Of a stretch of 64,000 bases of DNA, positions 45,038 through 53,162 are shown one piece after another. Both the position numbers and the translations under genes were made by a program. Within the stretch, counting starts at the first letter, position 1, and each line of letters starts with the position of its first letter. The notes under the pieces were generated by a model, which saw only the letters and a list, made by a program, of their open reading frames with translations, was not told the DNA's origin and searched no databases. Origin of the DNA: Streptomyces cadmiisoli (GTDB lineage: Bacteria; Actinomycetota; Actinomycetes; Streptomycetales; Streptomycetaceae); contig NZ_CP030073.1 in NCBI RefSeq assembly GCF_003261055.1, positions 744,001 through 808,000 of the forward strand, written 5' to 3'.

Positions 45038-45996
45038 CGCTTCCCCCGTCCCCGTGCCGCGTACACGGCGGCGACGATCACTATGGCCTGGGCGATCTGG
45101 GTCCACGAGGGCGGCAGATCGTGCTTGATGAGCGTGGCCGTCAGCAGCTGGATCAGGACGGCTCCCGCCACGGTGCCGGCGATGTTGACCCGGCCGCCGG
45201 TCAGCGGGGTGCCGCCGACCACGACCGCGGTGATGGCGGACAGTTCCATCAAGTTGCCCAGGGAGGTCGGGTCGCTCGCCTGGAGGCGGGCGGTGGCGAG
45301 CACGCCCGCCACGGCGGCGAGCAGCGCGCAGACGACGTACACGATGATCAGTACGCGGCGTACGGGCAGTCCGGCGAGCTGGGCCGCGGGGCGGCTGTCG
45401 CCGATGGCGAGCAGTTGGCGCCCGAAGGTGGTGCGGCGGACCACGAAGGCGAGCAGCAGCGCCAGGGCGGTGGCGATCAGGATCAGATACGGGATGCCGA
45501 GGACGTCGCCGGAGCCGAGGGAGGCGAGCGACGGGTTGCGCAGGTCCTCCAGTTGCGGGAGCAGGACCAGCGCGAGGCCCCGGCCGCCGACCATGAGCGC
45601 CAGGGTCGCCACGATCGGCTGTACCCCGACGAACGCGACCAGTGCCCCGTTGGCCAGGCCGACTCCGGCCGCGAACACCGCCACCACCAGCAGGGCCGGC
45701 AGCAGCCCGTAGCCGAGGTAGAGGGCGGTGACGGAGGCGGCCAGTGCCATCACGGCGCCGACCGAGAGGTCGACGCCCTCGGTGCCGATGACCAGGGCCA
45801 TGCCGAGGGCGACGATGATGACCGGGGCGACCTGGACGGCCTGGGTGCGGAAGTTCTCCGCGGACATGAAGTGCGGGGTGATGACGATGTTGACGACGAG
45901 CAGGACCGCGACTCCGGCGTAGACGCCGTACGTCTGGAGCCATTGCAGGACGCGGGCCTTGTCCAGTGGGGCGGTGCGCAGGGTGGCTTCAGCCAT
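45034..45996 (-). CDS. ABC sugar permease (YtfT/RbsC type)
   Basis: 320-residue CUT2 permease with eight to ten predicted helices. It has LGMALVIGTEGVDLSVGAVM and AITAVVVGGTPLTGGRVNIA. The first overlaps the ATPase stop by eight bases. Two different permeases, rather than a homodimer as in RbsC, are typical of the YtfQRT-YjfF furanose importer and a few xylose or arabinose systems. Confidence 0.9.
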   Translation of the reverse strand: MAEATLRTAPLDKARVLQWLQTYGVYAGVAVLLVVNIVITPHFMSAENFRTQAVQVAPVIIVALGMALVIGTEGVDLSVGAVMALAASVTALYLGYGLLPALLVVAVFAAGVGLANGALVAFVGVQPIVATLALMVGGRGLALVLLPQLEDLRNPSLASLGSGDVLGIPYLILIATALALLLAFVVRRTTFGRQLLAIGDSRPAAQLAGLPVRRVLIIVYVVCALLAAVAGVLATARLQASDPTSLGNLMELSAITAVVVGGTPLTGGRVNIAGTVAGAVLIQLLTATLIKHDLPPSWTQIAQAIVIVAAVYAARGRGKR

Positions 45997-47551
45997 CGGT
46001 CGCCGCCTCCTTGGCCACGGCGGGCGCGGGGGCGTCCCCGGCGATGGTCCGCATCAGCTTGTCCTCGGTGACGTCGTCGCCGGTCAGCTCGCCGACCACG
46101 GCACCGTCCTTCAGTACGACCACGCGGTCGGACCCTTCGATCAGTTCCTCCAGGTCGGAGGAGATGAGCAGGACGCCCAGGCCGTCGGCGGCCAGTTCGT
46201 CGACGAGCTTTTGCACCTCGGCCTTGGCGCCGACGTCGATGCCGCGGGTGGGCTCGTCCAGCAGCAGCACCTTGGGGTTCATCGCGAGCCAGCGGGCGAG
46301 CAGCACCTTCTGCTGGTTGCCGCCGGAGAGTTCGCCGACCTTCTGATGCGGGGAGGACGCCTTGATCCGCAGTCGCTCGACGAAGGTGTCCACGATGCTG
46401 TCGACGCGGGCCTCGGAGACGAGGCCGAAGCGGGACAGCCGGGGCAGGACGGCGAGCGCGATGTTCTCGCGGACCGACAGGCCGGGGACGATGCCCTCGC
46501 TCTTGCGGTCCTCGGGCAGCAGGCTGACGCCCGCCCGGATGGCGGCCGGTGTCGAGCCGCCGCGCAGAGGGACGCCGGCCACGGTCACACGGCCCGAACG
46601 CACCGGCAGGGCACCGGAGATGGCCTTCGCCGTCTCGGTGCGTCCGGAGCCGAGCAGACCGCCCAGCCCGACGACCTCACCGGGCCGGATGCTCAGGCTG
46701 ACCCCGTGCAGCTGGTGCGGGACCGTCAGTTCCTCGGCCTCCAGCACCGGTCGGGTGCCTGCCGCTGCGTGGTCGCCGGTGAACTTCGTCAGGCCCTCCT
46801 TGCGGACCTCGCCGAGGTCCCGGCCGAGCATGGTCGACACCAGGGTGAGCCGGTCGAGGTCGGCCAGCCGGCCGTGGTGGACGCGACGGCCGTCGCGCAG
46901 CACGGTGACGGTGCTGCACACGGCGTACAGCTCGTCCAGGCGGTGGCTGACGTAGACGACCGCGATGCCCTCGTCACGCAGGCGCCGGATCACCGAGAAC
47001 AGCGTCTCCACCTCGCGTGGTTCGAGGGAGGAGGTCGGTTCGTCCATGACGACGATCCGCGCGTCGGTGGCCACGGCGCGGGCGAGGGCCACCATCTGCT
47101 GGGCGCCGACGCCGAGGCTGCGCAGCGGGCGGCGGACGTCCACCCGGACGCCGTAGGTGCGCAGGATCTCCTCGGCCTGGCGGTTCATGCGGGCGACGTC
47201 GAGGACTCCGATGCGGTTGCGGGGCTCGCGGCCCAGGAAGAGGTTGCGGGCGACGCTGAGCAGCGGGATCAGGTTGACCTCTTGGTAGATGGTCGAGATC
47301 CCCGCCTTCTGCGCGTCCAGGGGGGTGGCGAAGGAGACCTTGCGGCCCTGGAAGGTGATCTCGCCGGCGTCGGGCCGGTACACGCCGGTCAGGAGCTTGA
47401 TGAGGGTCGACTTGCCGGCGCCGTTCTCGCCGATGAGTGCGTGGACCTCACCCGCGTGCAGGGTGAGGTCCACGTCGTCCAGGGCCCGGACGCCGGGGAA
47501 GGTCTTGCTCAGGCCGCGGACGGCGAGGACTTCGGCGGGTGGTGCCGCCAC
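45989..47551 (-). CDS. Sugar ABC importer ATPase (YtfR/RbsA type)
   Basis: 520-residue protein with two fused ABC domains, as in CUT2 importers. The first half has Walker A GENGAGKSTL (about 37-46) and VVMDEPTSSLEP. The second half has a degenerate Walker A (GGLLGSGRTETAKA), an intact signature LSGGNQQKVLLARWL and LLDEPTRGIDVG. It energises the two permeases. A hairpin separates it from the binding-protein gene upstream, which would keep its level below that of the binding protein. Confidence 0.92.
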   Translation of the reverse strand: MAAPPAEVLAVRGLSKTFPGVRALDDVDLTLHAGEVHALIGENGAGKSTLIKLLTGVYRPDAGEITFQGRKVSFATPLDAQKAGISTIYQEVNLIPLLSVARNLFLGREPRNRIGVLDVARMNRQAEEILRTYGVRVDVRRPLRSLGVGAQQMVALARAVATDARIVVMDEPTSSLEPREVETLFSVIRRLRDEGIAVVYVSHRLDELYAVCSTVTVLRDGRRVHHGRLADLDRLTLVSTMLGRDLGEVRKEGLTKFTGDHAAAGTRPVLEAEELTVPHQLHGVSLSIRPGEVVGLGGLLGSGRTETAKAISGALPVRSGRVTVAGVPLRGGSTPAAIRAGVSLLPEDRKSEGIVPGLSVRENIALAVLPRLSRFGLVSEARVDSIVDTFVERLRIKASSPHQKVGELSGGNQQKVLLARWLAMNPKVLLLDEPTRGIDVGAKAEVQKLVDELAADGLGVLLISSDLEELIEGSDRVVVLKDGAVVGELTGDDVTEDKLMRTIAGDAPAPAVAKEAATDG

Positions 47552-47589
47552 CTGTGCCTCCAGAAGGAATGGGTCGAGGGAGGACGGTG

Positions 47590-47616
47590 GGGGCCCGGAG
47601 CGGACGTCCGGGCCCC
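47590..47616. terminator. Intercistronic hairpin after binding-protein gene
   Basis: GGGGCCCGGA/TCCGGGCCCC, perfect 10 bp with a 7-base loop, starts nine bases after the binding-protein stop codon. Such hairpins between binding-protein and ATPase genes commonly stabilise or partly terminate the first message, raising binding-protein output. Confidence 0.65.
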
Positions 47617-47624
47617 TGGGGTGA

Positions 47625-48719
47625 TCAGTAGGCCTTGCCGATGTCCGTCTTCGCGTTGTCCGCGGTGTAGGCGCCGTCCTCGATGATGACGTCCTGCGCG
47701 ACTTCCTCGCCCTTGGTGAAGGTGTCGAGGGTCTGGAACGCCAGCGGCCCGAAGCGCGGGTTGGACTCGATGACGCCGCTGATCCAGCCGTCGACGATGC
47801 CCTGGACGGCGTTGCGGGTGCCGTCGACCGTGACGATCTTGACGTCGCCCGGCTTCTTGCCGGCGCCCTTGAGCGCGGCCACCGCGCCCAGGCCCATCTC
47901 GTCGTTCTCCGCGTAGATGCCCTTGATGCCGGGCTTCGACTGGATGAGCTGCTCGGTGACCTGCTGGCCCTTCTCGCGGGCGAAGTCGCCGGTCTGCTCG
48001 AACACCACCTTCAGATCGGGCGCCTTCTCGGCGATCCGGTCCTTGAAGCCCTTGGTGCGTTCGGTGGTGACGTTGTTGCCGGCCGAGCCGAGCAGGATCG
48101 CGACCTCGCCCTTGCCGCCCGTGGCCTCGATCATCTGGTCGGCGGCGCGCCGCCCCTGCTCGACGAAGTCCGAGGCGATGAAAGAGACGTAGTCCTTGCA
48201 GGCGGTGGCGTTGATCTTGCGGTCGATCGTGACGATCGGGACCTTCTTGGCGGCGGCGGCCTGCAGCACCGGGTCCCAGCCGTCGGAGTTGAGCGGGGCG
48301 ATGACCAGCAGGTCGGCGCCCTTCGCGAGCAGGTCCTGGACGTCGCTGATCTGCTTGGAGAACTGCGACTGGGCGTTGGCCGTCAGCAGCTTGACACCCC
48401 GCTTCTCGGCCTCGTCCTTGATGGACTGGGTCTCCGCGATGCGGAACGGGTTGGCCTCCTTCTCCGACTGGGAGAAGCCGACGGTCGCGTTCTCGAGGTC
48501 CAGCTTCTGGCCGCCGTAGGCGTCGACGGTGCAGGTCTTGCTGCCCGGCTTGGGCGTGGCGACCTTCTGCTCGGCGCCGGCGGCGGCCGGGGACTTGCTG
48601 CCGGTCGCCGCGTCGTCCTCCGACTTGGCGCAGGCGGTGGCGGTCAGGGCCACCGCGGCGGCCAGGGCCACGACCGTGGGACGGCTGAGGAGGCGAGGAC
48701 GGTGAGTTGTGCGCTGCAT
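47625..48719 (-). CDS. Furanose-type ABC substrate-binding lipoprotein (YtfQ-like)
   Basis: 364-residue binding lipoprotein of the RbsB/YtfQ class with lipobox LTATAC (Cys30). The mature part keeps the YtfQ-style opening VGFSQSEKEANPFRIAETQS and ligand-loop segments LLVIAPLNSDGWDPVL, IDRKINA, YAENDEMGLGAV and TVDGTRNAVQ. In E. coli YtfQ binds galactofuranose; the ligand here is inferred from that resemblance and from the furanosidase neighbours. It is the first gene of a five-gene unit (binding protein, ATPase, two permeases, GH2). An operator-like site lies 111 bases before its ATG. Confidence 0.9.
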   Translation of the reverse strand: MQRTTHRPRLLSRPTVVALAAAVALTATACAKSEDDAATGSKSPAAAGAEQKVATPKPGSKTCTVDAYGGQKLDLENATVGFSQSEKEANPFRIAETQSIKDEAEKRGVKLLTANAQSQFSKQISDVQDLLAKGADLLVIAPLNSDGWDPVLQAAAAKKVPIVTIDRKINATACKDYVSFIASDFVEQGRRAADQMIEATGGKGEVAILLGSAGNNVTTERTKGFKDRIAEKAPDLKVVFEQTGDFAREKGQQVTEQLIQSKPGIKGIYAENDEMGLGAVAALKGAGKKPGDVKIVTVDGTRNAVQGIVDGWISGVIESNPRFGPLAFQTLDTFTKGEEVAQDVIIEDGAYTADNAKTDIGKAY

Positions 48720-48829
48720 GGTGACCCCGATCCGGGCGACGCTGAAAGGGAACTGGGGGCGAGCTGGTCAAGCAGGAACAGTGCTCTCCCCCCGGCGGAA
48801 ATCGTTGTCAGGTCCGCCGCAATGAGGTT

Positions 48830-48845
48830 TTTACATCGTTGGAAG
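48830..48845. promoter_or_regulatory. LacI-type operator, copy 3 (importer operon)
   Basis: TTTACATCGTTGGAAG lies 111 bases upstream of the YtfQ-like gene. It keeps the TTTACATCG left half of copy 1 and the CG-T-TG centre of copy 2. Confidence 0.6.
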
Positions 48846-48897
48846 GATGCTGTAAACCCCCTCTGCACTCGCGCACTTGGACTACGCCGACGCCCAA

Positions 48898-48981
48898 TTC
48901 CCCGCAACGGGCGCCGAATTCCGCCGTACGGACGCGCTCTTCCGCCGTACGGACGCCGGGTCCCGCCGTACGGACGCCGAG
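48898..48981. repeat. 21-bp tandem array with CCGTACGG palindromes
   Basis: Three near-identical 21-mers (starts 48919, 48940, 48961), each containing CCGCCGTACGGACGC, and one degenerate copy before them at 48898. The array lies just after the lacI stop and 180-260 bases upstream of the importer start. The period equals two helical turns or seven codons (FRRTDAx if read on the plus strand). Confidence 0.7.
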
Positions 48982-49006
48982 CCCTCCCTCTGCAGGAACG
49001 TCCGCC

Positions 49007-50014
49007 CTACCGTCGCCCCACCGTGCTCTCGCGCTCCACCAGCGTGTAGTCCGCCCGGATCCGCCGGGGTTCGGGTACCGCACCACCGAGCCGGGCCAGC
49101 ACGGACTCGACCGCGAGCCTGCCGATGGCTTCCTTGTCGGGCGACACGGATGTGAGGGTCACCGCGCCGAAACGCCCCTCGACGACGTCGTCGAAACCGA
49201 CGACCGCGATGTCCTCGGGAATCCGCAGGCCCCGCTCGTGCAGCACCCGCATCGCGCCGATCGCCATGGGGTCGTTGTAGGCGAACACCGCGTCGGGACG
49301 CCGCCCGCTGTCCAGGATGCGGCTCATGGCCGCCGCGCCGTCCGCGTGCCCCCAGCCGTCCGTCTCCGCCACGAGCCCGTCGTCGGCCGGGAGTCCCGCG
49401 GCGCCCAACTCCTCACGCCAGCCGCGCACACGCAGTTGCGCCGGCTCACTGCGGGCGCGCCGGGCGCCGATGAAGGCCACCTCGCGGCGCCCCAGCCCGA
49501 CCAGGTGCCGTACCGCGGCGCGGGCCGCGTCGACGTTGTCGATGGCGATGTGGTCGTACGGCAGGTCGTACTCCCGCTCGCCCAGCAGCACCAGCGGCAC
49601 CTGCTCCGAGCGGTGGCGCAGATCCTCGGTCTCCAACTCGATCGGGCTGAGGATGAGCCCGTCGATGACGCGTGCCCGGAAACCCTGACTGACCAGCACC
49701 TCCTGTTCACGGCGGCCGCCGGTGTGGTCCAGCAGCACGATGTAGTCGTGCGCGGCGGCGGCGTTGATGACGGCCGCGGTCAGTTCGGCGAAGTAGGGGT
49801 TGCCGAGTTCCGGCAGGGCCAGCGCGATGATGCCGGTGCGGCCCTTGCGGAGGTGTCGGGCGGTCAGATTGGGCTGGTAGCCGAGCGCGTCGATGGACCG
49901 CTGGACGCGATCGCGCATGGCCGGTGTGACGTGCTGGTAGTTGTTCACCACGTTGGAGACGGTCTTGATGGAGACCCCAGCGTGCGCGGCGACGTCCTTG
50001 AGGCTGACCCGCAA
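49007..50014 (-). CDS. LacI family transcriptional regulator
   Basis: 335-residue repressor. The helix-turn-helix (SLKDVAAHAGVSIKTVSNVV, 4-23) and hinge (YQPNLTARHLRKG) precede a sugar-sensing domain with VVGFDDVVEGRFGAVTLTSV. It lies directly upstream of, and in the same direction as, the importer operon. An operator-like site 92 bases before its ATG suggests autoregulation. The same motif before the importer, GH43 and PA14-GH2 genes makes this protein the likely repressor of all of them, with a furanose as inducer. Confidence 0.9.
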   Translation of the reverse strand: MRVSLKDVAAHAGVSIKTVSNVVNNYQHVTPAMRDRVQRSIDALGYQPNLTARHLRKGRTGIIALALPELGNPYFAELTAAVINAAAAHDYIVLLDHTGGRREQEVLVSQGFRARVIDGLILSPIELETEDLRHRSEQVPLVLLGEREYDLPYDHIAIDNVDAARAAVRHLVGLGRREVAFIGARRARSEPAQLRVRGWREELGAAGLPADDGLVAETDGWGHADGAAAMSRILDSGRRPDAVFAYNDPMAIGAMRVLHERGLRIPEDIAVVGFDDVVEGRFGAVTLTSVSPDKEAIGRLAVESVLARLGGAVPEPRRIRADYTLVERESTVGRR

Positions 50015-50437
50015 GGCATTCCCTTCGAAGTGGCCCCGACTCGGGTGGTCGGTGTGGGTGTGGTGTCGTCACCGTGAGCCGTTCGCCGAGTCCCTGAGGG
50101 TAAGTTTTACAACGTTATATCGCCGGGGTCGTCGCACTGACAAGGCGCCGGAGGGTACGTTCCGGCTGGGCCCCGGCACCGTCCGGCCGGCGGGGCGAAG
50201 GCCAGGTGGGGCGAGGGCGGGGGGCCTGGGGCGCCTTGCCTCAGGGGGCCGCTGGTCCCCGGTTGGGGGGGCGGTGGCGGTCGCGGGTGGCGGTGACGGT
50301 GGCGGCCGGGGAGGCCCGACCGGCTGCGGAGCCCGCGCGTGGTGGCCGAGCTGTGGGTCAAGAGGGCAGCGCCGGCGCCCGTCGCCCTCCGGCACCGCGA
50401 CGACTGCTTCGCCGCGCCGGCGCCGAGTTGATCGTGC
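50015..50437. other. Intergenic region with lacI promoter
   Basis: 423 bases between lacI and the deaminase gene, both on the minus strand. It holds the operator candidate at 50106-50121. The stretch 50160-50340 is extremely G-rich on the plus strand (repeated GGGGC and GGCGG words) and has no protein-like frame. Confidence 0.5.
50106..50121. promoter_or_regulatory. LacI-type operator, copy 4 (lacI promoter)
   Basis: TTTACAACGTTATATC combines the TTTACA left half with the AACGTT centre; the right half is degenerate. It lies 92 bases before the lacI ATG in an A/T-richer patch that probably contains the promoter. Confidence 0.5.
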
Positions 50438-50845
50438 CTACTTCGCGTCGAGCTGGTGGTCGGCCCACACGTAGCTGTCGGGGAGCAAGTCGGTGATGGC
50501 GACGGTGCGGACTCGGTCGTTTTCGCCGACGATGACGTTGAGGGTCGGGAAGTAGTCCAGAAGGACCTGCCGGCACCGGCCGCACGGAGGGACGACCCCC
50601 CGCTCGCGGTCGCCCACGGCGACGACCGTGTCCAGGTCATAGACGCCCTGAGCGGCTGCCGCGCCGATGAGGACCAGTTCGGCGCAGGGGCCTCCGGTGA
50701 AGTGGTAGGCGTTCACCGCAGTGACGATCCGGCCGTCCCGGGCGCGGCCGGCGGCCGCCATGGTGTGGTTGTCGCCCCGGCAGCGACTGCGAGCGACGTT
50801 CGCCGCCGCCTGGATGAGGTCGTGGTCGACGTGGTGGGTCTGCAT
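50438..50845 (-). CDS. Blasticidin-S deaminase-like cytidine deaminase
   Basis: 135-residue zinc deaminase. Landmarks are NAYHFTGGPCAELVLIG and VPPCGRCRQVLLDYFP, giving Cys54, Glu56, Cys88 and Cys91. By recall, these match in kind and numbering the zinc ligands and catalytic Glu of the fungal (Aspergillus terreus) blasticidin-S deaminase, and the C-terminal LLPDSYVW resembles that enzyme's LLPSGYVW. Ordinary cytidine deaminases have a different N-terminal substrate region. It could detoxify blasticidin S or a related peptidyl nucleoside, or act on cytidine. It stands alone between lacI and a GNAT gene. Confidence 0.82.
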   Translation of the reverse strand: MQTHHVDHDLIQAAANVARSRCRGDNHTMAAAGRARDGRIVTAVNAYHFTGGPCAELVLIGAAAAQGVYDLDTVVAVGDRERGVVPPCGRCRQVLLDYFPTLNVIVGENDRVRTVAITDLLPDSYVWADHQLDAK

Positions 50846-51055
50846 GATCGTCTTCTCTGCCTTCGTCGGGTTTCACGTGACGTTGACCCGACTGACGCGG
50901 GCGCGCAAGTCAATATGAAGGCGCACTTGCACCGCGGGGCGATTTGCGGCGGTTCGCGCAGCCGCGTTCCTTGGCCCTCGGCCTGGTACCGGCACCATCA
51001 CCATCCCGTCGAGCCACCCCCGGCATACGTGTTCGTCTCGCGTGAGCGGCCCGAT

Positions 51056-51529
51056 TCACCGCGCCGCCTTCGGCGTCCACCGAAGAGTCATGTCGGGCAG
51101 GTTCTCCATGTTGCGAGCGCCGACGTCGGTGTCGAGGACGGTGAAGCCGTGGCGCGCGTAGAACGCGCGGGCATCGGTGTTCTGCTGAAACACGTGCAGG
51201 GACAGCCCGTCCGGGCTGTGCCGCCTGACCTCGTCGAGCAGCAGCGTACCGATGCCCTGACGGCGGATGTCCGGACGCAGATAGAGGTGTTCGAGCATGT
51301 CACCGTCCAAAGACGCGTAACCGCTGATCTCCCCATCGCGCACCGCGACCCAGGTGCGGCCCTGCTTGAGCACAACGTCCCGGACCCAGCGGGTCACCTG
51401 CTCGGGACTACGCGTCTGCGGAGGCAGATACGGCATGGTGGCCGACCGAGAGGCCAGGTGGACGCGCGCGATCACGGCTGCATCCGCCTCTTCCGCGCAC
51501 CTGATCAGAGTCTTGGCGTCATCACTCAC
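51056..51529 (-). CDS. GNAT family N-acetyltransferase
   Basis: 157-residue acetyl-CoA-dependent transferase. Motif A LRPDIRRQGIGTLLLDEV (about 83-100) provides the pyrophosphate loop. LHVFQQNTDARAFYARHGF covers motif B. Acceptor unknown. It is 210 bases upstream of the deaminase on the same strand; both could act on nucleoside antibiotics, but that link is speculative. Confidence 0.85.
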   Translation of the reverse strand: MSDDAKTLIRCAEEADAAVIARVHLASRSATMPYLPPQTRSPEQVTRWVRDVVLKQGRTWVAVRDGEISGYASLDGDMLEHLYLRPDIRRQGIGTLLLDEVRRHSPDGLSLHVFQQNTDARAFYARHGFTVLDTDVGARNMENLPDMTLRWTPKAAR

Positions 51530-51704
51530 GCCGGGAACCTACAAGGTGGGTTGCGCCTTGATCCAGGGGTCGACCGGGTGGTTGCAGCCGACGACAGCTC
51601 CGGCTGCGATCGAGGCAGCCGGACGATCACCAAGCCGAGTACCGAGACGGAACCCGTGTACAACTCGGGTGACGGCGGACAACGGTCGGCGCTACGTTGC
51701 AGCA

Positions 51705-52307
51705 GTGGTCAACGATGGGGCAGGCCGCTTGGGCGCCGAGGCCGCACGGCGCTTGGCGCAAACCGGGCTCTACGAGTTCGAGCCAGGGCTGACCGACGCG
51801 GAGTTCGCGCGCGTCGAGCGGGAGTACGGCTTCGAGTTCGCGGACGACCATCGAGCGTTCCTTGCCACCGGCCTTCCGGTCAACGTTCCTCCTTCCGAGG
51901 GTCAGACGTGGTCCAAGCCATGGCCCGAGTGGCGCAGCGGCGATCCAGACACGTTGCGGAATCAAATCGGCCGGCCGGTTGAGGGCGTTCTTTTCGATGT
52001 CGAGAGCAACATGTTCTGGCACGAGGCATGGGGCGAGCGTCCGGCCGGTGCTGCGGCTGCCCTGGCCGCAGCACGACGCCGGCTCGCGGAGGTACCGGTG
52101 CTCGTGCCGGTCTACGCCCACCGATATCTTCCCGCCGGCCGGGGAAACTTCGGTCACCCTGTGCTCTCGATCTGGCAGACCGACATCATCTACTACGGGC
52201 TGGACCTGGCCGACTACATGCGCCAGGAGTTCAACGAGGCACGAGGCGACGTCGACGAGACATGGGATCCGAGGGCAACGGTCCCCTTCTGGCGTGATCT
52301 TGTGTGA
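51705..52307 (+). CDS. SUKH/SMI1-like hypothetical protein
   Basis: 200-residue soluble protein. The segment LTDAEFARVEREYGFEFADD, followed by HRAFLATGLPVN, resembles the opening helices of SMI1/KNR4 (SUKH) proteins, a family that includes toxin-immunity proteins. The later DIIYYGLDLADYMRQEF fits the same fold. No toxin gene is adjacent. The start is uncertain: GTG 51705 is in phase at the beginning of similarity but has no clear ribosome site, and GTG 51669 is an alternative. Confidence 0.6.
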   Translation: MVNDGAGRLGAEAARRLAQTGLYEFEPGLTDAEFARVEREYGFEFADDHRAFLATGLPVNVPPSEGQTWSKPWPEWRSGDPDTLRNQIGRPVEGVLFDVESNMFWHEAWGERPAGAAAALAAARRRLAEVPVLVPVYAHRYLPAGRGNFGHPVLSIWQTDIIYYGLDLADYMRQEFNEARGDVDETWDPRATVPFWRDLV

Positions 52308-52440
52308 CTCCTGAGGAGCGTGCCGACATCTGCGTGGGCTTTCGAGCACGCGGGTGAAGAAATTCGACACGCAAGCGGTGGCCGGGGAGCTGCCGGTGAG
52401 TAGCGTGCCTCGTATGGGATGGGGCGAACTGATCACCCGG

Positions 52441-52638
52441 GCGTTCCAGATTCCCGCCGCAGTCGACGGAGGTCAGGACGTCGTGCCAAGTGACGTCGAT
52501 TTCGACGTCAGTGCCATCAGGAAGGCCGGGAGCCAGATCCGCGGCGAGCGCGGCAGCCCGCTCGGCCGCCGCCCGGTCGGGGTGCCACTGAGGATCGGTC
52601 GGAAGGATCGACAAGACATCGTCGCTCAATGGGCTCAC
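52441..52638 (-). pseudogene. 3'-truncated hypothetical gene fragment
   Basis: From GTG 52638 the frame encodes LSDDVLSILPTDPQWHPDRA, then ending DVEIDVTWHDVLTSVDCGGNLER. This looks like the N-terminal part of a recurrent Streptomyces protein in which a zinc-ribbon CxxC normally follows the NLER segment. After 52441 the frame continues without protein-like character, so the 3' part seems lost. The family assignment rests on memory of similar proteins. Confidence 0.4.
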
Positions 52639-52790
52639 TCGATTCTTCGCGCTCACTGCGTTCGGCCGGTCCGGCGATCGTCGAGCCACATGGGAATTCG
52701 GGCCGTTCCGGCGCTGATACCAGGGCCCACGGCAGCCCAGGCCCGACGGCCGGCTCACCCTGTGGCGGCTCTCCCGGCGGAACGGGAGCG

Positions 52791-53162
52791 TCACGCCGCA
52801 CGGCACGCAGCATCGGGAACCCAGCGTGATGGTGGTCGAACAGCGTGGGGCTCGTGGAGCAGAAAGCCGCAGCGGGTCACTTCGATGATGCGGGCCATGA
52901 TGGGGGGCGGGTAGTGCAGTTGCAGCGTCATTCCGGCATCGACGGCGAGCCGGGATGACGTGATGAAGGCGCTGAGTCCGCTGGCGTCGCAGAAGGTGAC
53001 CGCCGTGAGGTCGACGTCGGTGGTGCGGATGCCGTCGTGCACGCATGCGGCGAGGGCGGTGCGCACGAGCGGGGCGGTGGCCAGGTCGATCTCTCCAGCA
53101 AGGGTGATGAGTGCGCGTGAGGTGTGGTCATGGCGGTAGACGTTCAGCAGTGGGAGAGGCAT
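52791..53162 (-). CDS. STAS-domain anti-anti-sigma factor
   Basis: 123-residue SpoIIAA/RsbV-like protein. The STAS fold shows LITLAGEIDLATAPLV (about 18-33) and DLTAVTFCDASGLSAF with the phosphorylatable Ser61. When unphosphorylated such proteins sequester anti-sigma kinases. PP2C phosphatases at 20184 or 56505 might act on it, and no cognate kinase gene is adjacent. The ATG at 53162 has GAGGA three bases upstream; upstream open sequence is rejected. Confidence 0.85.
   Translation of the reverse strand: MPLPLLNVYRHDHTSRALITLAGEIDLATAPLVRTALAACVHDGIRTTDVDLTAVTFCDASGLSAFITSSRLAVDAGMTLQLHYPPPIMARIIEVTRCGFLLHEPHAVRPPSRWVPDAACRAA

Noticed and set aside
44003..45943. Single long frame spanning both permeases
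   Set aside because: The upstream 300 codons are an Arg/Pro/Gly-rich shadow of the first permease; the real second permease begins at 45037 with an ATGA overlap.
52354..52914. Plus-strand open frame of 186 codons
   Set aside because: It is antisense to the truncated gene and the STAS gene and its translation has no protein-like composition.
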